Below, piece by piece: positions 49,834 through 62,786 of a DNA stretch of 64,000 nucleotides. The notes under the pieces are model-generated. The model was not told the DNA's origin. It did no database searches and saw nothing but the letters and a program-made list of their open reading frames with translations. The translations under genes were made by a program, and so were the position numbers. Origin of the DNA: Manduca sexta (taxonomy: Eukaryota; Arthropoda; Insecta; Lepidoptera; Sphingidae); contig NC_051118.1 of NCBI RefSeq assembly GCF_014839805.1, positions 3,216,391 to 3,280,390 of the forward strand, written 5' to 3'. Numbering within the stretch: position 1 is the first letter of the stretch; each line of letters opens with the position of its first letter.

Positions 49834-50115
49834 AAGACTTTTTTTTTCATTGCTTTGAATGACGTGACAAGCTTGCCGTTTGCCTGATAGTAATTGATAC
49901 GACCGCCCATAAACAGTAGAAATACCATCCAACACCTTGAATTACAAAGTATTATTTGGTATTCCACTGCGCTCGTCATCCTAAGACATGAGATGTTAAG
50001 TCTTATTATGCCCTGTAGTTACAATACTGGCTACAATATTCTTTACTCCAAAACACCAGTTATTACACAGTGTTGCTTGACGGCAGAAATAGACATTGCG
50101 ATGTTACCCACCTAA
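49834..50115 (+). repeat. Dispersed repeat family B, copy 2
   Basis: Shares gctttgaatgacg, acgaccgcccataaacagta, ggtattccactgcgctcg and agaaatagacattgcg with copies 1 and 3. An oligo-T run lies at its start. The terminal hairpin is degenerate here. Confidence 0.75.
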
Positions 50116-50769
50116 GCGGACTCACATATACCTACTACCAGTAAACTAGACTATTCGAAATACTTAAAGCTATTGCTTATGTTTGGTTTTTAGGGGCCGT
50201 ATTAAGAGATACAACTTAGTCAGCTCCGAACTAAGATATTAGCTGAGAAGCTATCAAATTATGGTCAGCATCTTAAGATAGACATAACAATATTAACATC
50301 ATCTCGGTATCTTAAGTCACAAGTTTTATTTATTAAATATCGTCGAATCAGCTGAGAACGAAGTATTAAATTACAATTTAAGCTTTGTTTATTAAATAGT
50401 TCATTACATTGTCTAAGTACTTGAGATTCTATTCAAAGAAGGATCTCAAGTTGATAATAAATTGGGTATCATTGACGAAGCCACGAGCAACACTTACGGC
50501 CGGTCTCAAAACTTACCAACGTTTTGACTAGAGTAAGCAATATCTACAGTAAAATTTAAGATAACTGTTATTACTGTATCAATATCAAAAAAAATGCTTA
50601 ACTGAGGCCAAGGAAAGAAAACACCCGTAACTCAAGTGAGTGCACCCGCCGCGCTGAAGCGTTTTATTTTTGCACTGAGTACTAGTATTGTTATGTTTTA
50701 AAAAAATGTTATTGAATACTTTCTATGTTTTCAACTAAAAACTTTTCAATCTATACTATTATATAAAGC
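50116..50769. other. Non-coding stretch
   Basis: No gene or repeat with clear limits was seen; AT-rich. Confidence 0.4.
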
Positions 50770-50775
50770 TGAAGA

Positions 50776-50832
50776 GTTTGTTTGTTTGTTTGTTTGTTTG
50801 TTTGTTTGTTTGTTTGTTTGTTTGTTTGTTTG
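50776..50832 (+). repeat. (TTTG)n microsatellite
   Basis: About fourteen tandem TTTG units directly abut the 123-bp array on its left. The equivalent site in RTE tails is a short (TTTG)n or CAAA run, so this is probably an expanded LINE feature. Confidence 0.9.
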
Positions 50833-50837
50833 AACGC

Positions 50838-51577
50838 GCTAATCTCAGGAACTACCGGTCCAAAATGAAAAATTCTTTTTGCGTTGGATAGCCCTTTGTT
50901 CGTGGAGTGCTATAGGCTATATATCATCACGCTATACCCAATAGGAGCGGGGCAGTAATGGCTAATCTCAGGAACTACCGGTCCAAACTGAAAAATTCTT
51001 TTTGCGTTGGATAGCCCTTTATTCGTGGAGTGCTATAGGCTATATATCATCACGCTATACCCAATAGGAGCGGGGCAGTAATGGCTAATCTCAGGAACTA
51101 CCGGTCCAAACTGAAAAATTCTTTTTGCGTTGGATAGCCCTTTGTTCGTGGAGAGCTATAGGCTGTATATCATCACGCTATATTCAATAGGAGCGGAGCA
51201 GTAATGGCTAATCTCAGGAACTACCGATTCGAACTGAAAAAATATTTTTGTGTTGAATAGTCCTTTGTTTGTGGAGTGCTCAAACTTATATATATCATCA
51301 CGCTATGACCAATAGGAGCGGAGCAGTAATGGCTAATCTCAGGAACTACCGGTTTCAACTGAAAAATTCGTTTTGTGTTGGATAGCCCTTTATTTGTGGA
51401 CCGCTATAAGCTATATATCATCACGCTATGACCAATAGGAGCGGAGCAGTAATGGCTAATCTCAGGAACTACCGGTTTGAATTGAAAAAATCTTTTTGTG
51501 TTGGATAGCCCTTTGTTCCTGGAGTGCTATAGGCTATATATCATCATGCTATAACCAATAGGAGCGGAGCAGTAATG
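50838..51577 (+). repeat. Six-unit tandem array of a 123-bp unit
   Basis: Units begin gctaatctcaggaactacc at 50838, 50961, 51084, 51207, 51332 and 51455, spaced 123, 123, 123, 125 and 123 bp, and end at 51577. Units 1-3 are nearly identical and units 4-6 more diverged. The unit matches the 3' region of insect RTE LINEs (see 45150-45180 and 61440-61470, reading ttcctgagattagcgcgttc), so the array arose inside a LINE tail. Confidence 0.92.
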
Positions 51578-51689
51578 AAACATGTTGCAAAAACGGGGAA
51601 AATTATGAGTTTTGAGCGCTTCCGTTGCCTGTGCTGCGTAAACGGTTAAAGTTATGCAACAATGATGTATGACGGGATTGTTTCACTTA

Positions 51690-51910
51690 AAAATTTCTAA
51701 ATAATATAAAAAAGTCCCCCGCTGCATCTGTCTGCCTTAACGTGTTAAACTCAAAAACTACCCAACGTATTAAGATGAAATTTGGTATGGAGACAGTTTG
51801 AGACCCTGGGAAGAACATAGGCTCCCGGGAAACTACTATTTTTATAACGGAAAACTTTAGCCTGAAAAACTTTATAACGCGGGCGGAGCCGCGAGCAAAA
51901 GCTAGTATTT
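51690..51910. mobile_element. LINE tail fragment
   Basis: Contains gtgttaaactcaaaaactac, tttggtatggagacagtttg and gcgggcggagccgcgagcaa, typical RTE 3' sequence, ending agctagt as at 61200. Confidence 0.55.
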
Positions 51911-52200
51911 TCATATACCAATTTACGTAAAGAAATTTAAATAACATACAGCATGGATTATTATAACAATGATTAATAGCTCTATGTTAATCTTGGGCAA
52001 AAGCGAATCATGCTGACGGTACTAATTCTCGACCCAGTAATAGATAGCTAAACTTAATGGATAAGGTATTATCTATCTTAGTTTATAGAAATATAGATAA
52101 CTATCAGAAGCAAGCATTTCAACTGGTTGTAATCTGACAGTATTTGTAATTGTAGTACTGGTGGTAGGATTTATTTTTTTATCACCCTGATAGGTATCAG

Positions 52201-52484
52201 CTAAGATGTTTTTATTACATAGATACGTTGTCCGAGCTCAATACTGGCAAGACGAAAGTAAGGTAATTGCCCGACTTACGGCCATGAGCGTGCGGCACTA
52301 ACGTTGTTACGTAACTGTCGATGTATATATATCCTTTTCTAACGAATGTATGCTGCATCTTTTTATTCCATCTTCGAGCCAATTTGTAATTATATGTACA
52401 GGTACGTGAATATAGGAAATAGTGCGCCGTTTTTATGTGCCTTTTTGTTAGTGTATGACGCGTCTATTTGTAAAATGTCATTGG
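52201..52484 (+). repeat. Dispersed repeat family D, copy 2
   Basis: Second copy of the 11845-12128 sequence in the same orientation, with a handful of small differences. Confidence 0.75.
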
Positions 52485-53192
52485 GTACCAGGGTCTGTGT
52501 ACAATGTGTTAGAGCCCGTCATATTGACCCACGTAAGTGTGTCGCGTTCCGGTATTAACCCTTGTATATCCGCTTCTAATAAACCGTCAACTCAGACCTC
52601 CGTCAAGTCTCCCGTGGATACCTAGGGGCCCACCTGAACCACTTTGGGAATTAATGATCTAGATAATTACCTACATTAGAAATAATATCCATTGTTCTAT
52701 CTGGGAATCCCAGTTAATTGTTCGTTATCAGCCAATGTATTCTTCCTCTTAGTAACGAATCGATTTATTTGTACTCGAGACGAATCCACGCAATATGTCA
52801 TATGCATGTAAGTTAAAATACTCAAGGTTAACGTATATAATGTAGTATGAGGTGGCTATGAATTTGTATTGATAACCAACATGTTTTGTGTAAAACAAGT
52901 TTCGTTTGTGATTTTTTGCACTTCATCTTTCTAGCCGTCAGCGGAACTTGCTTCGCAGCCTTGTTGTTTAAATGTCATCAGATAATCACATTCATATGTG
53001 GTTGCGTATAGAATGAAGTCACTAGCTTTGTAAAAAGTAAACTTGTCAATTATACTTTCATGTTAGGCGCTGTTCGAGTATGATGTAAACAGAATGTTAC
53101 TATTATTAAACTCCCTGTTATCGAAAATAAGTAAAGCATAGACCCTCTCCCCTTTTGTGCGTACGTAATACTTGAACGGCCACTTACTGATT
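52485..53192. other. Non-coding stretch
   Basis: No supported gene or bounded repeat. Confidence 0.4.
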
Positions 53193-53550
53193 CCGACTCA
53201 TATAATAATATAATAATAATATTAGCCCTGTATTATATACTTGCCCACTGCTGAGCACGGGCCTCCTCTACTACTGAGAGGGATTAGGCCTTAGTCCACC
53301 ATGCTGGCCTAGTGCGGGTTGGTAGACTTCACACACCTTCGAAATTCCTATAGAGAACTTTTCAGATGTGCAGGTTTCCTCACGATGATTTCTTTCACCG
53401 TTAAAGCGAACGATAAATTTACAAAGAATACACACATGATTTTTTAGAAAAGTCAGAGGTGTGTGCCCTTAGGATTTGAACCTGCGGACATTCGTCTCGG
53501 CAGTCCGTTCCACACCCAACTAGGCTATCGCCGCTATGCCGACTCATATA
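53193..53550 (-). mobile_element. tRNA-derived SINE (family A), copy 3, with 12-bp target duplication
   Basis: The body is 53205-53538 on the minus strand. Target duplications CCGACTCATATA lie at 53193-53204 and 53539-53550. Box A TAGCCTAGTTGG is at 53527-53516 and box B GGTTCAAATCC at 53482-53472, the expected order and spacing for a tRNA promoter. The ATA-rich tail is at the left. Confidence 0.92.
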
Positions 53551-54809
53551 CAGCTACTATATCAGAAGAATTACGTATGTGTTGTCGAGCTAAAAAAAGA
53601 GTAGGGATTTGGGAGGGGAATGGGGTGTTGAGACTAAATAAAAATTCCTCTATAGACTTATTTCATTACATCAATATCACTTCATATAAGAATCTGATCC
53701 GTAATGTCCTTAATGATTTAATTTAAACTTAATTTCTCAACACTAACTCTTTTAAATATAACCTTTGTAACTTAACATTGGTATAACCCAGTGTAGTTAG
53801 CATTAATAGTTACGTTTAGATAATCTCACCTTTGCTTTCTCGTTAATAGTTAATATTCATTCCGGAACACAAGTTTTGGGTTATAATTATGTTAAAAACT
53901 TTAAGCTATTTTGTATACAACGCATACCCGATTATAACCTGTTTTGTGTGTAATGAATAAAATAAATAAAAAATGTTGGTTTCTGTAAGACAGTGGTGTT
54001 ACCTCAGCTGAGCCGTCTCATCTATGCTGTAGAGGGTAGATAATTATATCTGATAGATGACTAAAGATAAAAACCATAGAAATCTCGATGCATCGCTGGT
54101 TTTTCAAAGTGTATGGACCGCTGTTACTACAAACAAACTCACAAACATTTCAGTGGAGATATAACCATTATGCACTTGGGAATAAGTTGTATTTTACACT
54201 GACTTTATTCGCCTGTCTGGAGGCGTGAGACGCTTTAGGCCATGTACTGAGAATTTTTTTTTTTCGCGACGTAAAACGCGTTCTCTCTACCGTCACTTGC
54301 ACAACACAGCGGTGAAGCTCGGCGAATCTCAGGGAAAACTAATTTGTCTGTATCCCGTAACGAAATTAATCAAATAGAAAGATAGGGAGGAGTTGGAAAT
54401 ATTATTTGTCTACTTCCCTCCATAGCAAAGCGGGAGATAAATAGGGGTAATCCCATAAAGTGAGAACTTGAAGTTGTGGCTGGAAAAGCGCGTATCAAAG
54501 TTTGTATTCAAATGTGCAGTGTAAGCGGTCGGGCAGGTCGGCGAGCAGTATTGTGCGGGTTCGACGACCTGTCCCTTCAGAAGGTGATTAGGCCGAATTG
54601 TCTTTTTCGTTTTATCTATACTACTGGTTTAGCATAAAAGGTTGAGGATTGAGGTCAGTACACATATAAATAATACGAATAGCTTCATTTACCTTAGGAT
54701 TTGTTGTTAATGTCAAGGAGCCATTAGGTATGCTCTCTTCCTCTTATTTAGCGTGGATGAGGAAACAATAAATCCTGATTGCCTTAAAATATCGGTTGCT
54801 CAAGAGCGG
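53551..54809. other. Non-coding stretch
   Basis: No supported gene. A CpG-richer patch lies at 54260-54330 and another at 54520-54560; neither has a splice-linked frame. Confidence 0.4.
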
Positions 54810-54870
54810 GATGTTTGACGCTCACGTAAGGAGCATTCAGCAGTGGACGGCGACAGCCTGACTGATGAGC
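54810..54870 (+). mobile_element. Short RTE LINE 3' fragment
   Basis: The run aaggagcattcagcagtgga followed by a gacagcctga block matches the end of RTE ORFs (E-A-Y-V-Q-Q-W tail). Only about 60 bp are recognisable. Confidence 0.4.
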
Positions 54871-56000
54871 TCAATTCACGTCAAAAATTGATTATTTTTT
54901 TTATTATGACATGTGTATCATTTAAAAATAGCCTCTCTATCATCTGGGGAAAGTTTAAAATAGCACTTTGGCTCTCTCCGATAAACTTGGCAATGTATAT
55001 GTCATTTGTGTCAAACTTTTGTGGATTATATGAACGATTTAAATAGATGTTAATAAGTACATCATTAACGTTAATACTTACGCAGGTTATAGCGCTTAAT
55101 GGCTGTAGAGTAAATGCATTACTCGAAGTGAAATGAAAAATATATTTTAAACACGTCATTTATTATCACAAAATTGACCATAGGTCAAGGTTTAATAATT
55201 CTCCCTATTCCCAATTCCAATTCCTACTCTTTTAAAGCCTATATAGTATATACAAAATGATGTAAGAGTTTTGGCTAACTGCGGTCTAACAAGTTAGCTA
55301 GTTCCACAAAGGTTTTCTACACGACATATCAGTTTAATCGTAAAATATACAAAGGTTTGATCAAGTATTTTCACAAGCTAACCCTTCATGCCAAGCAAAT
55401 CAAACACGACAACAGGCGCGGATTAAGAAATAACTTTTTACAAAAACAAGTTTTTGCATGTTGTAATAAAATACAAAATTCAATCCAGCTAGTCTGCTAT
55501 ATTTGTGGAACACGATCCTCTTTCTAGAATTATTTTAAGAGTTCTAATAGCATTAAAAATATCATTACCTCCACAATACTCCCCATATATCCGTAAGTGG
55601 CCATAGACGTAACATTATCACACAATCTCGTCTGTTAGTTTTGGCACTGGAATAAATGTATATTTCGTTTTTCTGCCTGTCACCGACTTATTTACAAGTC
55701 ATGATTATATGTTGTAAGCAACAGGCAACAGAAGTAAACTCGAGACGTACACAATGATTGACTTAAACCAAATCTTTGTAAAAATTATATCCAAATATCA
55801 CTTATTTATGCAACATGCTAGAATTAATTATAGAAAAGATAATAAATATTTTTATATCCCTTACTTACTATTTGTAGTGTCTCAGAATTATCGGGTACGA
55901 CTTACGAATACGTCATGGTGGTCATGACTCCTCTGACACCTGAATGCGTCCCTGTATAACATTGACGTAGAATATAGAATATCACACCGTCAGTATTTCT
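54871..56000. other. Non-coding stretch
   Basis: AT-rich, no supported gene or repeat. Confidence 0.4.
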
Positions 56001-56003
56001 TGG

Positions 56004-56345
56004 CACAGTTCAAGAAATTCATACGTGAATCAGTCAAGGCTGTCTGAATGATTTCGTAGTGTCATTAAAACGTAACGATTCGCTATATAGACGATTGAGG
56101 CGCTAAATTCCGACTAACATTAGCTATGTTAGTGAAAATGATGCCCACAATACTTCCCAAGTCCGCACCTGTCCAGCAAGATGGATTAATATTAGATTTC
56201 ACGCTGTCTGCCACTCTTGGCGCTGGTTGAGTAATTCATACTATCTTACACGTGAATCAGTGTTACAAGTCGTCTTGACTGGTATCGTAGTAGCATTGAA
56301 ATGTGATGATTAGTTCACTACATTGACGATAGAGGCGCTAGTTGC
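56004..56345 (+). repeat. Diverged local direct repeat
   Basis: Two related segments of about 110-125 bp (56004-56115 and 56220-56340) share cgtgaatcagt, cgtagt, attgaaatg/attaaaacg and gaggcgcta in the same order and orientation. A local duplication with substantial divergence. Confidence 0.55.
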
Positions 56346-58855
56346 TACAGGTATATGAATATTTGAATTTCGATTTCACGGTTTAGTATTTGGTTGGTTG
56401 GAAGTTGCTTTATAAAAAAATGCGTTTCTTCGTTTCGCCTGTGTGAAAGATAATGTAACTTTTTTTCCAGGATAACATTTGTTCTATATACATATATTGT
56501 AGGGATTAAAAATAGTCTATGTACTTCCCAGGGTTTCAAATAATTTCAATACCGAATTACATCAAAATCTGTTTGGTTGTTTAAGAGTTTATTGCGTCTA
56601 GACAGACAGATATGTAAGGAGATCTAGGAGAGAGTCAAGATTGGCTTATTAAAAATCATTGGACATCTGTTTCATAACGAAAAATGTTTCTGAATGTATT
56701 AGTTATCAACTATTTTTATAAGTTGGACTTAGGATTTAGTTATAAAGTTTTTTTTTTATAAATTAAAGCTTATTTTGATAGCTTAAATAAAGCCGCTTTA
56801 CAGTTTTAGTTAAAAATAGAGACTGCTATAGTACTCTATAACAGTACATAGTTACGATATTATAAAGCCACGTCAACATTAGACATTGCGCTGCCTGTTC
56901 GACGATAGGTTCTTCGTTTGGACAAAATCGGACAAATGCAAGTTGGACTTGCGCACTGCGGATTCCGTTCAAGCTAGCTATTTTTCTTATTAAAGTACAT
57001 AATGTATAGAGGTTTTAATTTTTTTTCTTCTTGCCTAATTTCATGATTCTAGCTCTACGGGTACCCTATAGGATTAATCTTTCCTCGTAAAATCGCAAAC
57101 TATGAAACATAAACGGTCATATCTCTTAACACCGTTGACTTCCAAGTTTAATATTTACATAGCTAAAAGAGACAGTAGATTCAATTTGATATAAATTTCA
57201 ACTTGATACCTCCACGCGTTCCTAAAAAACAGGGTCTTCACAGACGGACAACAAAGTGATGTTATAAGTTCCTTTTGAGGTACGGATTACGGAGCCTAAA
57301 TTTTATTAAATTTATAGTTGTATTGACGTAGTTTCGTATCTAGAGCATGGTAAGAACCAGGTTTAATGGCAGTTTCAAGTATCAAACGCACTCGACGCGT
57401 CGGCAAGTACCATTGGCTGTAAGTATTTTCCGTTGCCAAATGGCAGCCATGGAATGGTTCTAAATTTGAAATTCTGGCTTACCATTGGCTAATCCGCAAA
57501 TAATTGAATTAATTTATTTTTGTATTGCTATTGGGAGTTTAATGAGTGGATAGTCGCCGCAAATAGCAATTAAGTTAGATTAAAGGATATCTGGTGACGT
57601 TTTTAGGTGATAATGTTATTCGACATAAGGGGCTGAGTAAGTAACTAGGCAACATCGCTATTGTTTTGTGTAAAATTACGTCTGTTCAAGAATATTACGG
57701 CCGGCGTAATTTTGGAGCAATATGAGTTTTAATATCTAATGTCTAATTGTTTGCATACATTTTATATCTTGCAGGACTTGCGGCAAATACCATTTGTGTG
57801 TATTGAATTATTGCCGCCAGTTTTAATGTGAAAGTTTATTGCTGCAATAACTTGCTAGACTAATCTTGTTTTATAGTTCAGTTGTAAACAAATCCATGTT
57901 AAATGTCGCTCATCCTTTAAACCAAGCTTAAATGTTTCTCTATTACGAAAAAATTTAATAAATATTGAAAATTCTCGAGCGGTAATGCATACTCCATTCG
58001 ATCACTAAAGACGTATATTTTTATTTATCGTTGCATGCAGTGACCTATTAAACACAATTGTCTGTAATGAGAGAGTTTTTGCATTGTCCGATAACCTCGT
58101 CACACGTAATCGTTTTAATGCATAATTAAATGTTTGTTATGTTATTGATAACATTCTGTATGTGTTTTGAATTTGATCAGTTGAAGAATTGTTTAGACTA
58201 ATAGGGGTTATAAAGAAGATATGATCCACGAGGTCACATTAATTGCTCTCACACTAAAATGCAATTGAATTGTGTAATCTACATAAATATACCTATATGC
58301 TATAGGATCTACATTTCGAAATCAGTGGAAGTTTGACACACTTCAGAAACTAACCATAGAGTTTTTTTTTGGTTTAAGAAAATTTTAAATTAAGAACAGT
58401 TCTGTGTGTTTCAAAATTGGAATAATATTTTTTTCAGGCACGTGAATAATAAAATATACGGACAAATTTTAATATAATCTACACGGCGAATACAAATTAA
58501 TTTAAAGTTGTGATTTATCATAATCACATTGCAGTTTTCTTTGTTATGCCGATGTAGGATACATTATAAAGTCAGATTATTTTCTCTGAAATGAATCTAA
58601 TATACATAATATTTTACATTTTAAAATGTATTCTTTATTATGTATTTTAAAATGAAGTATCGTGTTGTATGTATTTAAAATATAATAAAATTTTAATTGG
58701 CAATGATTTTACATATAAAACAAACTTGTACGTGAACATTTAGTTACTAATAAATATTGCTAGTGTGGCGCAATAAACATGTATATTCATATTATTTATA
58801 ATTTTAATGTTACATTACTCTATCAGATCAATAGGTATCATTAACGTCAGTATTA
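56346..58855. other. Non-coding stretch
   Basis: AT-rich with no supported gene or bounded repeat. Confidence 0.4.
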
Positions 58856-58859
58856 CCAA

Positions 58860-59336
58860 CTTCCCCCCGCATTGTCGCCAGTGTCAAGGGTCAACGTTCT
58901 AAAAAAAGGAACAAAGAAGCTTCTGAACACATATCGAATAAATAAATACATAACGAGTTTTACATTTGGATAACATTATTCGCGGTGTTGGCGCGCAGTA
59001 CGCTCCGAGTGTCCGAACCGGTATGTCATAAGTACCAGAGATAATTATTTTATTTACTTTACTATCGAGTACAGACGCGGTTACTCGCGCATTTTGTTGT
59101 CGACGCACATCACTATCGCCGCGCGTGTTCCAAATTTGAAAATACAGTGTTTGTATTTAATTAAAAATTGTTTAATCGATTTTTATAGTGCAAATTCGTA
59201 TCGATTGTGGTGATTGTTGTTTGCGAAAGTGTCTTTTTAACTGGCTGAAAATAGTTTTGGAATTTGGCTCGATTTTTTGGCATCAATTTTGCCAGAAATC
59301 TCGCAGGATGGCCGCGTGTTACAATGGAATGCGTGT
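58860..59336 (+). promoter_or_regulatory. Possible promoter and first exon of a plus-strand gene
   Basis: A CpG-richer segment (58860-59120) leads into a stretch that ends at a strong donor (GCGTGT followed by GTGAGT, 59337). An ATG at 59308 in good context (caggATGg) would open a frame reading MAACYNGMR before the donor, leaving two bases. No matching second exon was found in the remaining 4.6 kb, so the gene would continue past the window. Based on composition, one ATG and one donor. Confidence 0.3.
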
Positions 59337-59654
59337 GTGAGTAAACTTTTTAATGTTTTACTTTCAAAAAGATTTCGTTTTGGATATCTATTCGATTGTT
59401 GTTATTCTAGCAAGGATTTGGCTACGAATTAATTAAGCCTTATTGTTATTCCAGACTTTGAACGATGAGTGCGGTTCATTATAATTCGTCCAATAGTTTG
59501 TATAATCGACATCGTGGCGAAAACAAAAGTTAAATCTTTGATCTGTGGATATTTTGTTTACAAGAAATATTGTTTTGATTGATGCTCACAAAATGTGAAG
59601 TATTGTGACATATTATGAGCAACAGTTGTTATTTAGAGTGTTAAAAGTGTATTT

Positions 59655-59910
59655 AGTTTTTTTTATTGCCTTGAATGACGAGACTTGTTTGTTGTTTGCC
59701 TCATGGCAAGGGATACGACCATTGACAGTAGAAACATCATCCAACACCTTGAATTACAAACTGTTTGGTATTCTACTGCGCTCGCCATCCTGAGACATGA
59801 GATGTCAAGTCTTGTCCAGTAGTTACACTGGCTACAATGTCTTTTAAACCGGACCTAAACAATGTCTGCACACCGCTGCTTAGCGGCAAACATAGACATT
59901 GCGGTGGTTT
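59655..59910 (+). repeat. Dispersed repeat family B, copy 3
   Basis: Shares cttgaatgacgag, ccaacaccttgaattacaaa, ctcgccatcctgagacatga and catagacattgcggtgg with the other copies. A small deletion near ggatacgaccattgacag removes the gcccataa block. Confidence 0.75.
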
Positions 59911-60814
59911 AGTTTAGTTAATAATCCTGTCAGTTGTTTAGATAGTATCTTTTTATGTATTATTTAAACATATAGGAGGTATATGTTTACAAACATATAT
60001 TTAAAACTGGTTGTATTTCACTACTTGTAATGAATCAGGTTTCTTTTATTAGGAAAAAGGAACTAAAAATAAAATTTGTCTGTTTATTGAACGTCTTCTA
60101 GTAAATCTATTTTTTGCGTCGTTGTTCTAAGTCAATTAAATATAACAAGTAGATGAAATGAAATATATTATTTTAATGTGTTAAATGTTGAACATTATTC
60201 AAATTTTGTAAATGTTTTACTCTACCACCTGTTTGGAAAGAAATTTCCACCAGAGAACAGGCAAGAAACTCTATTGTTGTTTTTTTTTTCAGAATCATTA
60301 TATGTGAATTTGTAGTATAATAATATTATACATATTACTTTTTATTTTTATTTTATATGTTGTTTAGCGCCGTTAATTTATATACTTACAAATAAAGTGT
60401 ACGCGTTCCTCGCAGAAATCATGAAACAAAAGATCTAAAATAAATTTAATAATAACAGTCCCGTAATAGTCTTGAAATATTCTGATAGCCCATATTAGGA
60501 CAAATCCTATCGTCTTCCTTCCTTTGGGATTGATTGTAAACTCGAGGTGTTGTTACCAGTTTCGTCTGATACACCGCCGGATAAACTATCCCAACCGCTT
60601 ATCAGTCGCGAAAATGGACCAATCAGGACAAAGTATTTTTGTCATGCTTCCAAATTAGTATATTGATTGATTTATTCCTGGAAACGGATCGAACATTAAG
60701 CTTGTCATCGTTTATTTGAAACGGCAGATAACTTATCTATGGAGAGGATATTATTTACAGACTCGGTATTAAAAAATACATTTTCTTAATGTTTAAGCCT
60801 ACTATTATTAGGAA
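59911..60814. other. Non-coding stretch
   Basis: AT-rich; no supported gene. Confidence 0.4.
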
Positions 60815-61210
60815 TGCGAAAGTTTGTATGTTTGTTCCTCTTTCCCGAAAAAACTACCTAACGTATTTGGATGAAACTTTACATTAATATTGGATATACA
60901 TTAGAATAACACATAGGCTAAAATTTTTAATTATTTTGTGCAATTTGGTCATGATATAACGATATATATCAAGTAAGTCGGAAAAAAAATGCTATCTTGG
61001 CGTACGCTGCCTAAGCCATTGGAGTTAGACAAAGATGATCTGCCGTAGGATTGTTTGTTTTAAATAGTTCTAAATAAAAGTCCGTGACAACATATATCTA
61101 CCTTCTATGCGGAAGACACTATGACCAAAATACCAACCATAAATATAATTAAATCGGATACTTTTTTAAAAAATTCCTTAACGCTGGCGAAGCTGCGAGC
61201 AAAAGCTAGT
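60815..61210. mobile_element. RTE LINE tail fragment
   Basis: The start (gaatgcgaaagtttgtatgt), the block ctacctaacgtatttggatg and the end (cgaagctgcgagcaaaagct) are typical RTE 3' sequence. Confidence 0.6.
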
Positions 61211-61329
61211 TTAATTAATAAAACATCTAACTACAATTACAAGGAATGTGTCACACGACGAATCTCAATTATTAGCATTTTTTTTTGTTGGCAATGAGCC
61301 ATCTTATCGTGTTTTTTATATATCAAAAG

Positions 61330-61510
61330 CTTGGTCTCCGGCTCTGCATTCGTGAAACGTTTTTCCGGAATAAAAAGTAGCCTATAGTATTCAGGAGTGA
61401 TGTAGCTTCCTATTGGTGAAAAATAATCCAAAATTGGTTTAATAGTTCCTGAAATTAGCGCGTTCAAACAAACAAACTTTTCAGCTTTATAAAATTTGTA
61501 TAGATTACTA
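61330..61510. mobile_element. RTE LINE tail fragment
   Basis: Contains ggtctccggctctgcattcg, cctatagtattcaggagtga and ttcctgaaattagcgcgttc, ending near tttataaaatttgtatagat. Matches 45003-45180 and the unit of the 123-bp array. Confidence 0.6.
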
Positions 61511-62514
61511 TTGTAATTCTGTGGTTATCGAAATCTATAGGTCTAAATATAATATTATATATCGACACCTTTTGATACGTTATAAAAAAATGTGCGATGG
61601 CTATACACAAATTTTGAAGTTCATTCATAACTTCCTCGTGACAATTTGTGTTCCGACAATTTATTCCGAAGAATCGATGGATTTTTTTAAATGATTACCA
61701 TTATTTGTCTGTAAGCCGTCGACCAAGCTCTAGGCATCTCTATACTTCTTCAAGGATATATAAGTAGATGTAATAATGCAATTAATTGATGTTCCATTTT
61801 GCGTGCCGTTTATGGCGGTGTTAATGTTTGAACAGTTGTAGCGTAAACACATGTCGATGAAATCTTCATAACATATGTTGTATGGTTATGTTGAACGTCA
61901 TATTGTATTTATAATAAACTATAAAACTATTATATGTGGCGTTAAAAGCAAAAAGTCCCAGTAATTATTGCTAACGAAGTAGTAATTATATTTTTTGACA
62001 GATAGACAGCTATAATAATAATAATAAAATTATTGAGAATTATTCGGGTCAAAGGAGAAGAAAGGAAATGCAGAAGGCAGTATTGCTGAACACGGCACGC
62101 AGCTGAGCTGAGATTCCTCACTTTGAATCGTAATCGCCGGTGATTCGGGTCTCGAGCTTCGCCATCAGATGTGATTATTTTTTTTAAATATTTTTATATG
62201 CATTTGTAATTTTAAAATGTAAAAAATGAAAATTACCGAAATCAGTCTAATTAGACGGGTGCCGAAAGTACGATATCTTTGAAAATAATTTCAAATTTAT
62301 TTTTTCGTCTGTTTCGTAATACGGTTTATAAGTTAAAGGTTTTTATCGATTTGTGAATGTCGATTTTGTAATCTGTTTATCTTATCGGCTTGTCGCAAAA
62401 TTCGCTGTTCAAAATTAGGCTTTGTTGTTTTTGATTAAATTTAGCGATTTGTTATGACACAGGTGGCTTTAATGTCTACTCCTAAATATTTGACGTATTT
62501 ATTGTATAATTAGT
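61511..62514. other. Non-coding stretch
   Basis: No supported gene; a short (ATA)n run lies near 62010. Confidence 0.4.
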
Positions 62515-62786
62515 TGACCCGACAGACGTCCTGTCTTAACTATGTATGCACGCGCGCATTCTGTCGATCGCTGACAGTTATTTCAAACCACTGACAGTTA
62601 TGTAAAATTAATATTGTCGTTGAGTTTTCTTAAATTTTCTAATTTTCCGCGCAATTTTTTGAATTGTTTCTTTCATAAGAATCTTCTCCTGATAATAACA
62701 AACACAACAAAAAAAAAATTTGTGAAATCGGTCCAGCCGTTCACGCGTGATGGCGTGACCAAGGGAAATAGGGATTCATTATTATA
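62515..62786 (+). mobile_element. RTE-type LINE 3' end, second copy
   Basis: Near-identical to 45181-45447 (cttaactatgtatgcacgcg, gaaatcggtccagccgttca, caagggaaatagggattcat), again ending in a TA-rich tail that abuts a TIR element. Confidence 0.7.
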
